NCBI GenBank assembly: GCA_016839445.1 | Contig: JAEOUG010000183.1 | Location: 1 to 36,357 of the forward strand | Reading direction: 5' to 3' | Source: Candidatus Thorarchaeota archaeon | GTDB lineage: Archaea; Asgardarchaeota; Thorarchaeia; Thorarchaeales; Thorarchaeaceae | DNA length: 36,357 bases | In this document: positions 1 to 8,263 of the stretch, piece after piece | Numbering within the stretch: the first letter of the stretch is position 1 | Layout of the letters: each line of letters opens with the position of its first letter | Position numbers and translations under genes: made by a program | The notes under the pieces: generated by a model | What the model was told of the DNA's origin: nothing | The model's input: only the letters and a program-made list of their open reading frames with translations | The model's database searches: none

Positions 1-1326
1 ATGGGAGACTATACAACCGATGAGAGCTCGGCATCACTCCAAGAGCAGATTCTGAGCCATATGAGCCAGACTGCAGAGAAGACTGCCGGAGTGATCAATC
101 AGAAACTAGCGACTGCGGAATCACTGATCAATGCACTGGCGGAGGAGTTCTCTCGGCAGATGGACTCAGCAACTACCTTCACACCAAGGGAGACGTTCTA
201 CGATTACTTCTTCGAGATAAACACAGGCCCGTTCCCTGCCGATACGCACTACGAGAGAACCTACGGCCTGAATGTTTCCTGGGACTACAGTAGTTGGTTC
301 CTCCAAGGGTCCACCTCAGCGAACTGGCTCACTTTCAATACCACGCACGCAGATAGGCTTGGCAAAGTATCCAATATGGACTACATGTTCAAGTCAGTGC
401 ATGAGCAGCTCGCCTTCCGGTGGCTGTACATAGCGTTCACCGACGGTCTCTTCATCAACTACCCAGGTAGCATCTTTGCAGGGAGCGATGCAGAAAGAGT
501 CAGTGAACCATACGATCCCACGGGAGAGGAGTGGTATGAGGACATTGAGGACGCCAATGGTCAGATTCAGTTCGTGAGCCCCTACTACGACGAGATCGAG
601 CACGTCCTGATGATATCGATAGGGAAACTGGTCTATCAGGACTCCATCCCTCTAGGAGTCATTTCCGGAGATATAACACTCAAAGACATCCGTGACAAGA
701 TCATCAATGTCACTGTTCTGAACACTGGCTATGCAGCACTTCTGAACAGGGATGGCGACGTTGTTGCTCACCCGGAAGTTGAGGATGACGAGTACGCCCT
801 TGGACTTCCAGCGATAACTCAGGTTGAAACCAACCCAGATGGGTCATCTGCTCTGACAACACAGCAGGTCCTGCAGATTCGTTCGGTTAGCGAGGGAGTC
901 ACTGGTTCCCTGACCTATGTGCGAAACGGAACCACGATGTTGATGGTGTACACACCCGTCGGCAGAGGTGACTACATATGTGCCATATCTGTGCCCCTGA
1001 ATGAGGCATTGGAGTCTATTCCGCCCCTTGAGGCACGCATCGCGATAGCCAATCAAGATGCCGCTACGTTCATCATCTTTGTCACCATAGGGGGCATCGT
1101 GCTGTCAGGGCTGGTGGCCGTCGCCATATCGAATACTATAACAAAGCCCCTCGAGTACTTGATGGGCCTGGCCACGAGGAACGTTGCAGCGAAGATTCGT
1201 GATGCACCTCTGGATACGCAGGACCTCCAAGTAGACTCCTCGTATATGTCGAAGGATGATGAAATCGGAGAATTGGCCCGCGCATTCCAAGGGATGCTCG
1301 ACACAATCAGGGAAGACGAATCGTGA
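1..1326 (+). CDS. Cache-HAMP membrane receptor, 5' end outside window
   Basis: This is a transmembrane sensor fragment of 441 residues. Residues about 60-345 look like an extracellular double-Cache (dCache_1) ligand-binding domain, with the typical block YDPTGEEWYEDIED and later LLNRDGDVVAHPE. A hydrophobic segment follows at about 354-378, then a HAMP domain (ITKPLEYLMGLA to DDEIGELARAFQGML) that runs to the stop. No kinase, methyl-accepting or cyclase domain follows, so the protein ends at HAMP. A dCache receptor normally has an N-terminal membrane helix before the Cache fold. None is visible, so the ATG at base 1 is probably internal and the true start lies upstream. The stop overlaps the GTG start of the arginine decarboxylase, which implies translational coupling. 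The ligand cannot be told from sequence. Confidence 0.8.
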   Translation: MGDYTTDESSASLQEQILSHMSQTAEKTAGVINQKLATAESLINALAEEFSRQMDSATTFTPRETFYDYFFEINTGPFPADTHYERTYGLNVSWDYSSWFLQGSTSANWLTFNTTHADRLGKVSNMDYMFKSVHEQLAFRWLYIAFTDGLFINYPGSIFAGSDAERVSEPYDPTGEEWYEDIEDANGQIQFVSPYYDEIEHVLMISIGKLVYQDSIPLGVISGDITLKDIRDKIINVTVLNTGYAALLNRDGDVVAHPEVEDDEYALGLPAITQVETNPDGSSALTTQQVLQIRSVSEGVTGSLTYVRNGTTMLMVYTPVGRGDYICAISVPLNEALESIPPLEARIAIANQDAATFIIFVTIGGIVLSGLVAVAISNTITKPLEYLMGLATRNVAAKIRDAPLDTQDLQVDSSYMSKDDEIGELARAFQGMLDTIREDES

Positions 1327-3200
1327 CCCAGTACGACGACAGTGGAGTGAACGACGTGCGCGAGGATGAGTGGAACATCGACAGAGCTCGGACTGTGTAC
1401 GGTATAGGTAAGAATGATCTTCACTTCTTGGATGTCAACGAGGATGGTGACCTGTGCGTACGCCTTCGCGGGCAATCAATTACGTTCAGGGAGATTATCC
1501 AGAGACTTGAGACTTCGAATGGTGATAGTCCATCATACACATCTTCCTTCACACTTCGAATCCCAGGACTTATCGCGCATCAGATCGCCAAGATAAGAAA
1601 CTCATTCTTGAAAGCCATGAAAGACCTGGACTACTCTGGAGACTTCCTCGCAGTGTATCCCATCAAGGTCAACCAGAGAAGAGACTGCGTGATTCCTGTG
1701 ATCATGGCCGACCGCAAGTATGGTCTTGAGGCCGGAACCAAGGCGGAACTGGAGCTAATCAAGGCAGTGATCCAGAAGGAGAAGGACAGGCAGATTGTGT
1801 GCAACGGGGCCAAGGACCCTGAATACCTCAACCTAATTCTCCAGTGTATCGAGGAAGGCTACAACATGTCGGTGTCCATCGAGTCGCTCCACGAGGCCAA
1901 CATGATAGTAGACCTGTTCGATCCAGAGAGGACCGACCTTGTGCTCCGTATCAAGCCGTATCTTAGTGTTGAGGGTCACTGGTCACATTCAACGGGCCGA
2001 GACTCCAAGTTCGGACTCAGCATTCACGATCTGCATGATGTTGTAGACCTTCTCAAAGGCAAGGGATTCGAGTCCACCGTAAGGACAATCCTGGCTCATG
2101 CGGGCTCCCAGATCACAGACACGAAGGCATTCAGAAGATTCGGACGCTTCATGACAGGGCTCTATTCCGAACTCAGGAGCAGAGGTCTATCCGAGCTTCA
2201 CGTCATCGACTTCGGAGGCGGACTGGCCATAGACTACGAAGGCGCCCTAGAAGAGAATCACACCTACGCGTACGCAGAGTCCATAATCCGAGGAGTGAAG
2301 GATGCGCTTGCTGAAGAGAACTCCGAGGTTCCCCCACCCGACATCATGATTGAGTCAGGGAGGGGTGTTACCGCGCTCTCATCGATGGTTGTCGTGAAGG
2401 CGCTTGAAGTGAGATCGGTCTTTCCAGCACTGAGCGACATCTCAGACTTGAAGGTGAAGGCTGTAAGGGAGAAGGCCTCGAAGTTTCTCGAGGAGATAGA
2501 GAAGTCAAGTTCGGCCTCTGATCTTGCGAAGATCTCCGACCGGTTGCATAGAGACCTCGCAGCAGACATGGATGAGCTTCAGGAGATACTTGAGAGCGAG
2601 AGCGCAATCGGAATCTTGGAGAAGTCGGTCAGAACGCGACTACGGACTCTTGGGTTCACGTCCGCTGACACACTGCTTCCTGAAAGGAGCTTCTGGCATC
2701 CTGAGCACATTGCCATTGGCAACTTCAGCGTCTTCAATAGTATAGCCGACCACGTTCTAGTCAAGCAGCACTTCCCGGCCATTCCTCTGACGGACCTGCA
2801 CCTGCAACCTGAGACCACAGTCAGATTGGCCGACATCACCTGTGACTCGGACGGAGAGATAGCTAATTTCTACCTCCAGAACACAGAGCTGCCTTGGTTC
2901 TCGAAAGACAACAGGCCAATCACGATGCCAGGTGGACAAATGGGCCTTGGGATCCCAATAGGAAGCCTGGAGAGACTCCCCGACACGGGCTTCGTCCTTG
3001 CGCTCACTGGCGCATATCAAGATGCGATAGAGATGGACCATAATCTTCTCGGGGACCTCCCGGACGTGGAGTTGCATCTCCTCGAGGACAACACATGGTC
3101 CCTTCGTTGGGTTACCGGAGCTGAGTCCATCCGAAAGATACTCGAGGATGTCGGCTACTTGGGTCTGGGCACCGATGGAGACCCGTACATGGGCGATTAG
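1323..3200 (+). CDS. speA: Biosynthetic-type arginine decarboxylase (SpeA-like)
   Basis: PLP-dependent decarboxylase of the alanine-racemase fold (fold type III), converting arginine to agmatine as the first step of polyamine synthesis. The protein is 625 residues, close to bacterial SpeA. The PLP lysine is K115 in VYPIKVNQ. Other family blocks are HAGSQITD, DFGGGLAIDYEG (phosphate-binding glycines), ESGRGVTA, the C507-D508 pair in ITCDSDGE, and LTGAYQDAIEMDHNLLGD near the end. The start is a GTG overlapping the stop of the Cache-HAMP gene by two bases; another GTG lies at 1350. Many archaea instead make agmatine with pyruvoyl-dependent enzymes, so a SpeA-type enzyme here suggests ancient transfer or lineage-specific replacement (inference). 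LarE follows within 20 bases. Confidence 0.9.
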   Translation: MTQYDDSGVNDVREDEWNIDRARTVYGIGKNDLHFLDVNEDGDLCVRLRGQSITFREIIQRLETSNGDSPSYTSSFTLRIPGLIAHQIAKIRNSFLKAMKDLDYSGDFLAVYPIKVNQRRDCVIPVIMADRKYGLEAGTKAELELIKAVIQKEKDRQIVCNGAKDPEYLNLILQCIEEGYNMSVSIESLHEANMIVDLFDPERTDLVLRIKPYLSVEGHWSHSTGRDSKFGLSIHDLHDVVDLLKGKGFESTVRTILAHAGSQITDTKAFRRFGRFMTGLYSELRSRGLSELHVIDFGGGLAIDYEGALEENHTYAYAESIIRGVKDALAEENSEVPPPDIMIESGRGVTALSSMVVVKALEVRSVFPALSDISDLKVKAVREKASKFLEEIEKSSSASDLAKISDRLHRDLAADMDELQEILESESAIGILEKSVRTRLRTLGFTSADTLLPERSFWHPEHIAIGNFSVFNSIADHVLVKQHFPAIPLTDLHLQPETTVRLADITCDSDGEIANFYLQNTELPWFSKDNRPITMPGGQMGLGIPIGSLERLPDTGFVLALTGAYQDAIEMDHNLLGDLPDVELHLLEDNTWSLRWVTGAESIRKILEDVGYLGLGTDGDPYMGD

Positions 3201-3219
3201 CAGAGCAACGGTGTGGGCA

Positions 3220-4023
3220 ATGGATTCATCGACTGAAGAGAAGTTCTCAAGAGTGGCAGACTCCCTTAGTGGGAAATCGGTCTTGGTTGCTTTCAGCGGC
3301 GGTGTTGACAGCTCGGTTCTTGCACACGTCGCAGCAGGGGCTGCTAGCAGGGCGGCTCTTCTGACTGTATCCAGCCAAGTGGTGCCGGCAGATGAGGTAC
3401 AAAGGGCAAGATCAATCTCCTCAGAGATTGGGGCCGAGCACATCATCGTAGAATTCGATTGGCTTGCAGACGAGAATCTCATCAAGAACCCTAGACACAG
3501 GTGCTACTCATGCAAGAGGCATCTTGCGGAGATTTGGAAGAGCAAGGCCAAGGAGCTCGGCCTAGACCTAGTAGTTGAGGGAACAACGGCGACAGAAGAA
3601 ATGGGCTATAGACCAGGACTAGAGGCACTGAAGGAGGCAGGAGTTGCATCTCCATTCATAGAGGCCAGCATCTCCAAGGAGGAGATTCGTGCTTACGCCA
3701 AGGAGAAGGGGATCTCCGTAGCAGATGCTCCATCCAATGCGTGTCTTGCCACACGATTCCCCTATGGCGAGACCATAACTCAGGACCTCCTTAGTTCAAT
3801 CGAGTCAATTGAGGACAAGGTGCGAGCGCTCTTCAACGTAGAATGTGTAAGGGCAAGATACCATGGAGACCTCGTCAGGATCGAGGTCGAAAGGGAAAAG
3901 ATTCCTACGGCATTCGACCCTGACAAGATGAAGGAGCTGGACTCATTTGTCAAGGGGAAGGGATTCTCCTACGCAACCTTGGACTTGGCGGGGTATAGGA
4001 CAGGCTCAATGGATGAGACCTGA
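3220..4023 (+). CDS. larE: LarE-type ATP-dependent sulfur transferase
   Basis: PP-loop ATP pyrophosphatase of the LarE family, which adenylylates the pyridinium biscarboxylate precursor and transfers sulfur to it while making the nickel-pincer nucleotide cofactor. The predicted protein has 267 residues. The PP-loop SGGVDSSV is at residues 26-33. CYSC supplies C95 and C98. C175 lies in PSNACLATRFPYG, at the position of the sacrificial cysteine (Cys176) of Lactobacillus LarE, and C209 is a fourth cysteine. An upstream in-frame ATG at 3148 lies inside speA; I prefer 3220 because the family pattern begins just before the PP-loop. The gene ends two bases from the convergent peptidase gene. LarC is encoded about 29 kb away in this window; LarA and LarB are not seen. 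Confidence 0.85.
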   Translation: MDSSTEEKFSRVADSLSGKSVLVAFSGGVDSSVLAHVAAGAASRAALLTVSSQVVPADEVQRARSISSEIGAEHIIVEFDWLADENLIKNPRHRCYSCKRHLAEIWKSKAKELGLDLVVEGTTATEEMGYRPGLEALKEAGVASPFIEASISKEEIRAYAKEKGISVADAPSNACLATRFPYGETITQDLLSSIESIEDKVRALFNVECVRARYHGDLVRIEVEREKIPTAFDPDKMKELDSFVKGKGFSYATLDLAGYRTGSMDET

Positions 4024-4025
4024 AT

Positions 4026-5210
4026 CTACCCAAGGCATATCAGCTCTCTCTGAGGGTGAGAGAGGAACTCACAGCCACCCTTTGTCACTAGGATATCCTC
4101 TTCGAGGCTCAACTGGCCGTACTCCTTCGTAGTGACGTAGAGCTCCAGTGTGAATACATTCCCTGCCTCTACCTCACCTCTCGGCGTGTCGCCATACCTA
4201 TCCCACAGCGGCCCGAGCAGAGTGCCTCCGTCGTGGGCCAGTCGCCCCACTTGGTGTCCTAGAGCGTGTTTGTATTCCTCGTAGCCTCTTGATTTGACAT
4301 GGTCCCTGGCAATCGCGTCCACTTCGTGACCTAGCACACCGGGCCTGATGAACTCGGATGCCTTCTGGATCGCATCGTGGACTGTCTCGAATGCGTGCAG
4401 AACTTCCTCAGGAACCTCGGCCGGCTTCCCAAAGAAGAACATTCGTTGGATGTCGGAGCAGTATCCTTCATACTTGACGCCGAAGTCGAAGTGAAGAAGA
4501 TGCCCCGCCTTAGTTTCGTTCTCAGTTGGGCCGGAGTGACCGAAGACCTTGTTGGGTCCTGCATCAACTGCTGGATTGTGGTCCTCATCCCAAGCGTTTC
4601 CCACACCGTGCCTATCCATCGCTTCGTGGAACATTCCGTAGATTTGGGCCTCACTCAACCCAGGCCTGAGTCTGGGAGACATCTCACGGAAGATGTTCTC
4701 AGTAATCTCCACTGCCTTCCGTATCCGGGCAACCTCAGAGGGAGTCTTCCGTCCGCGAAGCCTCTGTATCAAGGCTTCGGCAGAAACCAGTCGATTTGCA
4801 TATGGTGTTCCAGAGAGGTGCTCGGTGAGAATCCGATACATCCCTAGGCTGAGTCCGTCCGCTGCAACGTCACTGAGACTGAAGTTGATGCCGACCTGCC
4901 CAGGCTTGATGCGTTCCAGTTCTGACCGCAGAGTATCCTTGACTCCCTCTGTGTAAGGGATTACCCTGTGATAGAGACCCTTCGCCTCAATTCCATCGGC
5001 ATCGAAGTTGCCAACTATAGCAGTCCGTTCACCACCCTTTGTGAACAGAAGAGCCGATTGCCAGACCAGGTCGCCCCCAAGGATGAGCTCGAGCACAGGG
5101 TCTGCCATTTGAGAGGTCTCTCTTACCCACACCAACCAGGCATCCATATCAATCTCAGCAAGAATCTGGGTGGCCTGTTCGCACTTCTCACGTTCCAGAT
5201 TATGAGCCAT
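4026..5210 (-). CDS. M24-family metallopeptidase (Xaa-Pro aminopeptidase/prolidase-like)
   Basis: Predicted cytosolic metallopeptidase of 394 residues with the creatinase-type N-terminal domain (about 1-150) and the pita-bread catalytic domain (about 155-394). The five expected metal ligands are visible: D242 in HFDFGVKY, D253 in YCSDIQR, H319 in LGHQVG, E356 in TLELYVTT, and a glutamate at 370-371 in SLEEDILVT. The substrate is probably the bond next to proline in short peptides, but M24 members also include creatinases and non-peptidases, so the exact substrate is open. The ATG at 5210 follows an AAGGAG motif at the end of the dehydrogenase gene; a GTG at 5213 is the alternative. It forms a tight two-gene minus-strand unit with that dehydrogenase. 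Confidence 0.85.
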   Translation of the reverse strand: MAHNLEREKCEQATQILAEIDMDAWLVWVRETSQMADPVLELILGGDLVWQSALLFTKGGERTAIVGNFDADGIEAKGLYHRVIPYTEGVKDTLRSELERIKPGQVGINFSLSDVAADGLSLGMYRILTEHLSGTPYANRLVSAEALIQRLRGRKTPSEVARIRKAVEITENIFREMSPRLRPGLSEAQIYGMFHEAMDRHGVGNAWDEDHNPAVDAGPNKVFGHSGPTENETKAGHLLHFDFGVKYEGYCSDIQRMFFFGKPAEVPEEVLHAFETVHDAIQKASEFIRPGVLGHEVDAIARDHVKSRGYEEYKHALGHQVGRLAHDGGTLLGPLWDRYGDTPRGEVEAGNVFTLELYVTTKEYGQLSLEEDILVTKGGCEFLSHPQRELICLG

Positions 5211-5217
5211 CACAAGG

Positions 5218-6330
5218 TCACTCCTTTCCGTGCGGACTAATGACTGCCTTCACAGAGAGCTGTTTCTCTTGAGTTTCCAAGGCTTTCTGTGCATCATCAA
5301 GTGAGAAACGGTGTGTCACCAGCTTCTCAAATGGAAACCTATCATAGTTGTCTGCAATGGTCTTGATAGCCTGATAGACATGAGTGGTCTCAGAGCCCCA
5401 TACAGTCCTGATATCCAAGTGCTTTCTGTTCATGAGATGTGGATTGATCTCAACGGGTCCACTGTCTGTGTACTGCCCGCAGATGGTATAGGTCCCACCC
5501 TCACGTACAAGCTCGATGCCCTCAGGAATGGCAAGCGCGCTCCCTGTGGCCTCGTATACAATGTCTGGTCCATGACCCCCAGCTATGTCCTTGAGTATGT
5601 CCTTTCTCTCTGCAAGACTAGTATCACGGATATTCAGCGTGTGAGTTGCTCCGAACTCTTGGGCGATCTTCAAGCGGTTTGGAGCTTGGTCAATGGACGT
5701 TATCGTGGACGCTCCATTCACCTTCGCAAGGATGGCAAGCATGAGACCAACTGGTCCCGCTCCCTGAATGGCAACGTTCTTACCCCAGCCTAGCGGGCTC
5801 CTCATGACCGTATGAATCGCAGTGGGCATTGCACAGCCAACCGCGCTGGCTCCGTCAAAACTAACATGATCAGGTATCTTGATGATGTGAGTGCCTGGTG
5901 TCAGGTACAGGTATTCCGCGTAGCCCCCTATCAGATGGGGCCACTTGGTGGAATCACGAGTGATCCCGTACACCTCTCGATTTGGGCACTTCGTGGGAGC
6001 CTTTGCGATCAGGCAATACCAACAGGAATAGCAGGTCTTAGTGACGTCGTGGAATGTCACGCGGTCACCGACCTTGATCAGATTGCCGTCAAGGTCGCGG
6101 ATTGGAGAGGGGCCTACGTCTTCAATGGTTCCCACAACCTCGTGACCAGGTATGAGAGGATAGGGCACACCGGATAGCTTCCCGTGCCATAGGTGAACAT
6201 CTGTACCACACACGCCTGCGTTTGCCACTCTCATGAGAGCAGCTCCTGAGACGAGTTCCGGAATCTCATACTCCTCGACCACAAGTGGTTCGCTTGGACT
6301 AGGCACAACTGCTGCACGGCTCTTCGTCAT
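5218..6330 (-). CDS. Zinc-dependent medium-chain dehydrogenase
   Basis: Medium-chain dehydrogenase/reductase of 370 residues, related to alcohol, threonine and polyol dehydrogenases. The catalytic zinc site is represented by C41 in GVCGTDVHLW and the GHEVVG motif. Four structural-zinc cysteines are present (C100, C103, C106, C115), spaced CX2CX2CX8C, one residue longer in the last gap than the usual CX7C. The Rossmann motif GAGPVGLMLA lies near residue 187, followed by an acidic residue in SIDQAPNRL that suggests NAD rather than NADP preference (inference). The substrate cannot be assigned. Upstream is a divergent promoter region shared with the sulfur operon, and the M24 peptidase gene follows within a few bases. 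Confidence 0.88.
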   Translation of the reverse strand: MTKSRAAVVPSPSEPLVVEEYEIPELVSGAALMRVANAGVCGTDVHLWHGKLSGVPYPLIPGHEVVGTIEDVGPSPIRDLDGNLIKVGDRVTFHDVTKTCYSCWYCLIAKAPTKCPNREVYGITRDSTKWPHLIGGYAEYLYLTPGTHIIKIPDHVSFDGASAVGCAMPTAIHTVMRSPLGWGKNVAIQGAGPVGLMLAILAKVNGASTITSIDQAPNRLKIAQEFGATHTLNIRDTSLAERKDILKDIAGGHGPDIVYEATGSALAIPEGIELVREGGTYTICGQYTDSGPVEINPHLMNRKHLDIRTVWGSETTHVYQAIKTIADNYDRFPFEKLVTHRFSLDDAQKALETQEKQLSVKAVISPHGKE

Positions 6331-6374
6331 TGACTTCCACCTTTGTTGGACTGTGCCGAACTCCGTAGAACCCC

Positions 6375-6384
6375 CATTTAATCC
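6375..6384 (-). promoter_or_regulatory. TATA-like box for the dehydrogenase-peptidase unit
   Basis: On the minus strand this reads GGATTAAATG, an A/T-rich box about 45 bases upstream of the ATG at 6330, a distance that fits an archaeal promoter with a short leader. A GGTGG ribosome-binding motif sits just before the ATG. Assigned by eye only. Confidence 0.35.
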
Positions 6385-6416
6385 TTCATTCTCGTGCCAA
6401 AGGCGGATTCCGAACC

Positions 6417-6428
6417 ATAACGTTATAA
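6417..6428 (+). promoter_or_regulatory. TATA-like box and palindrome of the sulfur operon promoter
   Basis: TTATAA (6423-6428) lies 50 bases before the tusA ATG in the A/T-rich centre of the divergent intergenic region. It overlaps the perfect palindrome ATAACGTTAT (6417-6426), which could be an operator or a bidirectional TBP site. The leader leaves room for the GGTGA ribosome-binding motif at 6463-6467. Confidence 0.4.
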
Positions 6429-6472
6429 GGAATAATTAACTATTGTTTATCAGTAGTGGGCAGGTGACAAGA

Positions 6473-6715
6473 ATGTCAGAGAAGCCTAATGAAACACTGG
6501 ACTGCGTGGGGCTGTTCTGTCCCCAGCCGCTCTTCCAAACAAGGGAGGCTATTGATGCACTAGAGCCAGGCCAGGTTCTAGAAGTGTTGGCTGACGATCC
6601 AGCGGCTGAAGAAGACCTGAAGAGGTTCGCGAAGAGGACGGGTCATGATCTTCTCCGTGTTGAACAGCTACCCGATGGAGTCCGGCGTTTCCTACTGAAG
6701 AAGAAGAGTGAATGA
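6473..6715 (+). CDS. TusA/SirA-family sulfur carrier protein
   Basis: Small sulfur-carrier protein of 80 residues. The hallmark CPxP motif is present in CVGLFCPQPLFQTREAI near the N terminus; its first cysteine carries the persulfide in TusA. The rest fits the single TusA fold, including LEVLADDPAAEEDLKRFAK. The ATG at 6473 is preceded by GGTGA at a suitable distance, and an upstream TTG at 6443 would only add an unlike extension. It overlaps the following DsrE-like gene by ATGA. Leading an operon with DsrE, IscS and IscU homologues, it probably relays sulfur for Fe-S cluster or thio-cofactor assembly; the direction of the relay is inference. Confidence 0.88.
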   Translation: MSEKPNETLDCVGLFCPQPLFQTREAIDALEPGQVLEVLADDPAAEEDLKRFAKRTGHDLLRVEQLPDGVRRFLLKKKSE

Positions 6716-7065
6716 GTATGGCGAGCATCCTTTACGTGCAGACCAGCGACCAGCAAGAGCGACAGTATTCCCCCCTCGTTCTGGCTCAGAGCGCGAAGGC
6801 AATGGACATAGACGCTAAGGTGTACTACCTTGGTCAGGGACTAAGGGTTCTGGACCCTGATAATGACTTCAAGATTGGAGACTTCCCCAGCTTCCAGGAA
6901 ATGCTGAGAAGGACAATAGAGATGGGAATCCCGGTTTATGTCTGTGAGGCCTCAACGCAGATGCTAGGGTGGGAGAAGGTCGAGCTGACCCCAGACCTGA
7001 AGACTGTGGGAGCAGCGACGCTCAATGATCTGACGCTGGAAGCAGATGCCACCATGTGGTTCTAG
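6712..7065 (+). CDS. DsrE/TusD-like small sulfurtransferase
   Basis: Protein of 117 residues with the DsrE/DsrF/TusD-like alpha/beta fold. It has an N-terminal strand ASILYVQTSD, a helix SPLVLAQSAKAMDIDAKVYY, and a candidate active-site cysteine in VYVCEASTQMLGW at about residue 83, the position used for persulfide binding in this superfamily. TusA and DsrE-like proteins exchange persulfides in known sulfur relays, and the ATGA overlap with the TusA gene supports a working pair. The start is ATG 6712; a second ATG two codons later is possible. The cysteine position is family knowledge applied by eye. Confidence 0.8.
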   Translation: MSMASILYVQTSDQQERQYSPLVLAQSAKAMDIDAKVYYLGQGLRVLDPDNDFKIGDFPSFQEMLRRTIEMGIPVYVCEASTQMLGWEKVELTPDLKTVGAATLNDLTLEADATMWF

Positions 7066-7088
7066 ATGACCGACTGAGTGTGGGGCAA

Positions 7089-8258
7089 GTGAAACAGGTG
7101 TATCTTGACTATCATACGGCGAAACCGGTAGATCCTAGAGTAGTGGACGCAATGGTGCCCTACTTCACAGAGAAGTTCGGGAACCCATCGTCTCTACATC
7201 ATGTAGGCGATGTGGCCACGGAGGCGCTAGAGGAAAGCAGGAGGGCCATTGCAGATTACATCAATGCAGATGACGACGAGATTGTCTTCACTTCCGGCGC
7301 TACTGAGGCGATCAATCTTGGTATCATTGGGTATGCCCTGAAAAACAAGAGCAAGGGCAATCACATAATCATCTCAGAAGTTGAACACATCTCCATTCGC
7401 AATATCGCCAAGTATCTTGAGAGAGAGGGCTTCGAGGTCTCGAGAGTTCCTGTCGACCAGTACGGAATGGTGGACATCAGGAAACTTGAGAGAAGAATAA
7501 CTGAGAAGACCATCCTGATCTCAGTCGGATATGCCAGCAACGAGATAGGGACAATCCAACCGATAAAGGAGATTGGGGCACTTGCCGAGGAGAGGAACAT
7601 CGCCTTCTTCACAGATGCAGTCGCTGCGCAGGGGCTTGTTAATCTAGATGTCCAGCGTGAGAACGTACACTTGATGGCACTATCCTCCAATGACTTCTAT
7701 GGGCCGAAAGGTGTCGGCGTGCTGTACATGAAGAAGAAGTACAGAGTCAATCCCATCATGATAGGCGGCGGACAGGAACGGGGCCTGAGGTCGGGTAGCG
7801 AGGATCTGGCAGGTATCGTTGGCATGCGTGCGGCCGTAGAAATCATGCGGAAGGAAATGGACTCCGAAGTGAAGCGGCTAGAAGCGTACAGGGACAGGAT
7901 GATCAAGCAGGTGCTCGAAGAGGTTCCAGACAGCTACCTCAACGGTCACCCCACGGAGCGCCTCGCCAGCAACGCTCACTTCAGGTTTGACGGAATAGAG
8001 GGTGAGTCGATACTCCTCATGTTCAAAGACATGGACATCGCCGTTTCGACAGGCTCAGCGTGCACTTCCAAGACATTGGAGCCGTCACATACGCTGATTG
8101 CCACGGGACTACTTCACGAGGAGGCTCATGGGTCCCTGCAGCTGACAACTGGTAGATTCACCACAGACGATGACGTCGATGCAGCGATGAAGGCGGTACC
8201 TGATGTGGTATCGCGCCTGCGTGAGCTGTCACCGATTTACGATTCAAAGAAGAGGTAA
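7089..8258 (+). CDS. IscS/NifS-like protein lacking the PLP lysine
   Basis: Aminotransferase class V protein of the IscS family, 389 residues from the GTG at 7089 (GTGs at 7056 and 7080 are alternatives; homologues begin just before YLDY). Conserved IscS blocks are present: FTSGATEAINLGIIG, H100 in EVEHISI, ASNEIGTIQP, and the catalytic cysteine C325 in GSACTSKTLEPS. The segment that should read SxHKxxGPKG reads SSNDFYGPKG, so the Schiff-base lysine is Asp (D202), and its preceding His is Asn. The same Lys-to-Asp change is known in Archaeoglobus fulgidus IscS, which has no desulfurase activity but binds IscU and can offer a cysteine ligand to a [2Fe-2S] cluster. This protein is therefore probably an assembly partner rather than a desulfurase. 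IscU follows after five bases. Confidence 0.88.
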   Translation: MKQVYLDYHTAKPVDPRVVDAMVPYFTEKFGNPSSLHHVGDVATEALEESRRAIADYINADDDEIVFTSGATEAINLGIIGYALKNKSKGNHIIISEVEHISIRNIAKYLEREGFEVSRVPVDQYGMVDIRKLERRITEKTILISVGYASNEIGTIQPIKEIGALAEERNIAFFTDAVAAQGLVNLDVQRENVHLMALSSNDFYGPKGVGVLYMKKKYRVNPIMIGGGQERGLRSGSEDLAGIVGMRAAVEIMRKEMDSEVKRLEAYRDRMIKQVLEEVPDSYLNGHPTERLASNAHFRFDGIEGESILLMFKDMDIAVSTGSACTSKTLEPSHTLIATGLLHEEAHGSLQLTTGRFTTDDDVDAAMKAVPDVVSRLRELSPIYDSKKR

Positions 8259-8263
8259 GAAAG

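Noticed and set aside
2757..3485. A 242-codon open frame on the minus strand across the end of speA and start of larE
   Set aside because: It is antisense to two genes with clear family motifs, and its translation has no recognisable domain and low-complexity Ser/Ala runs typical of antisense frames.
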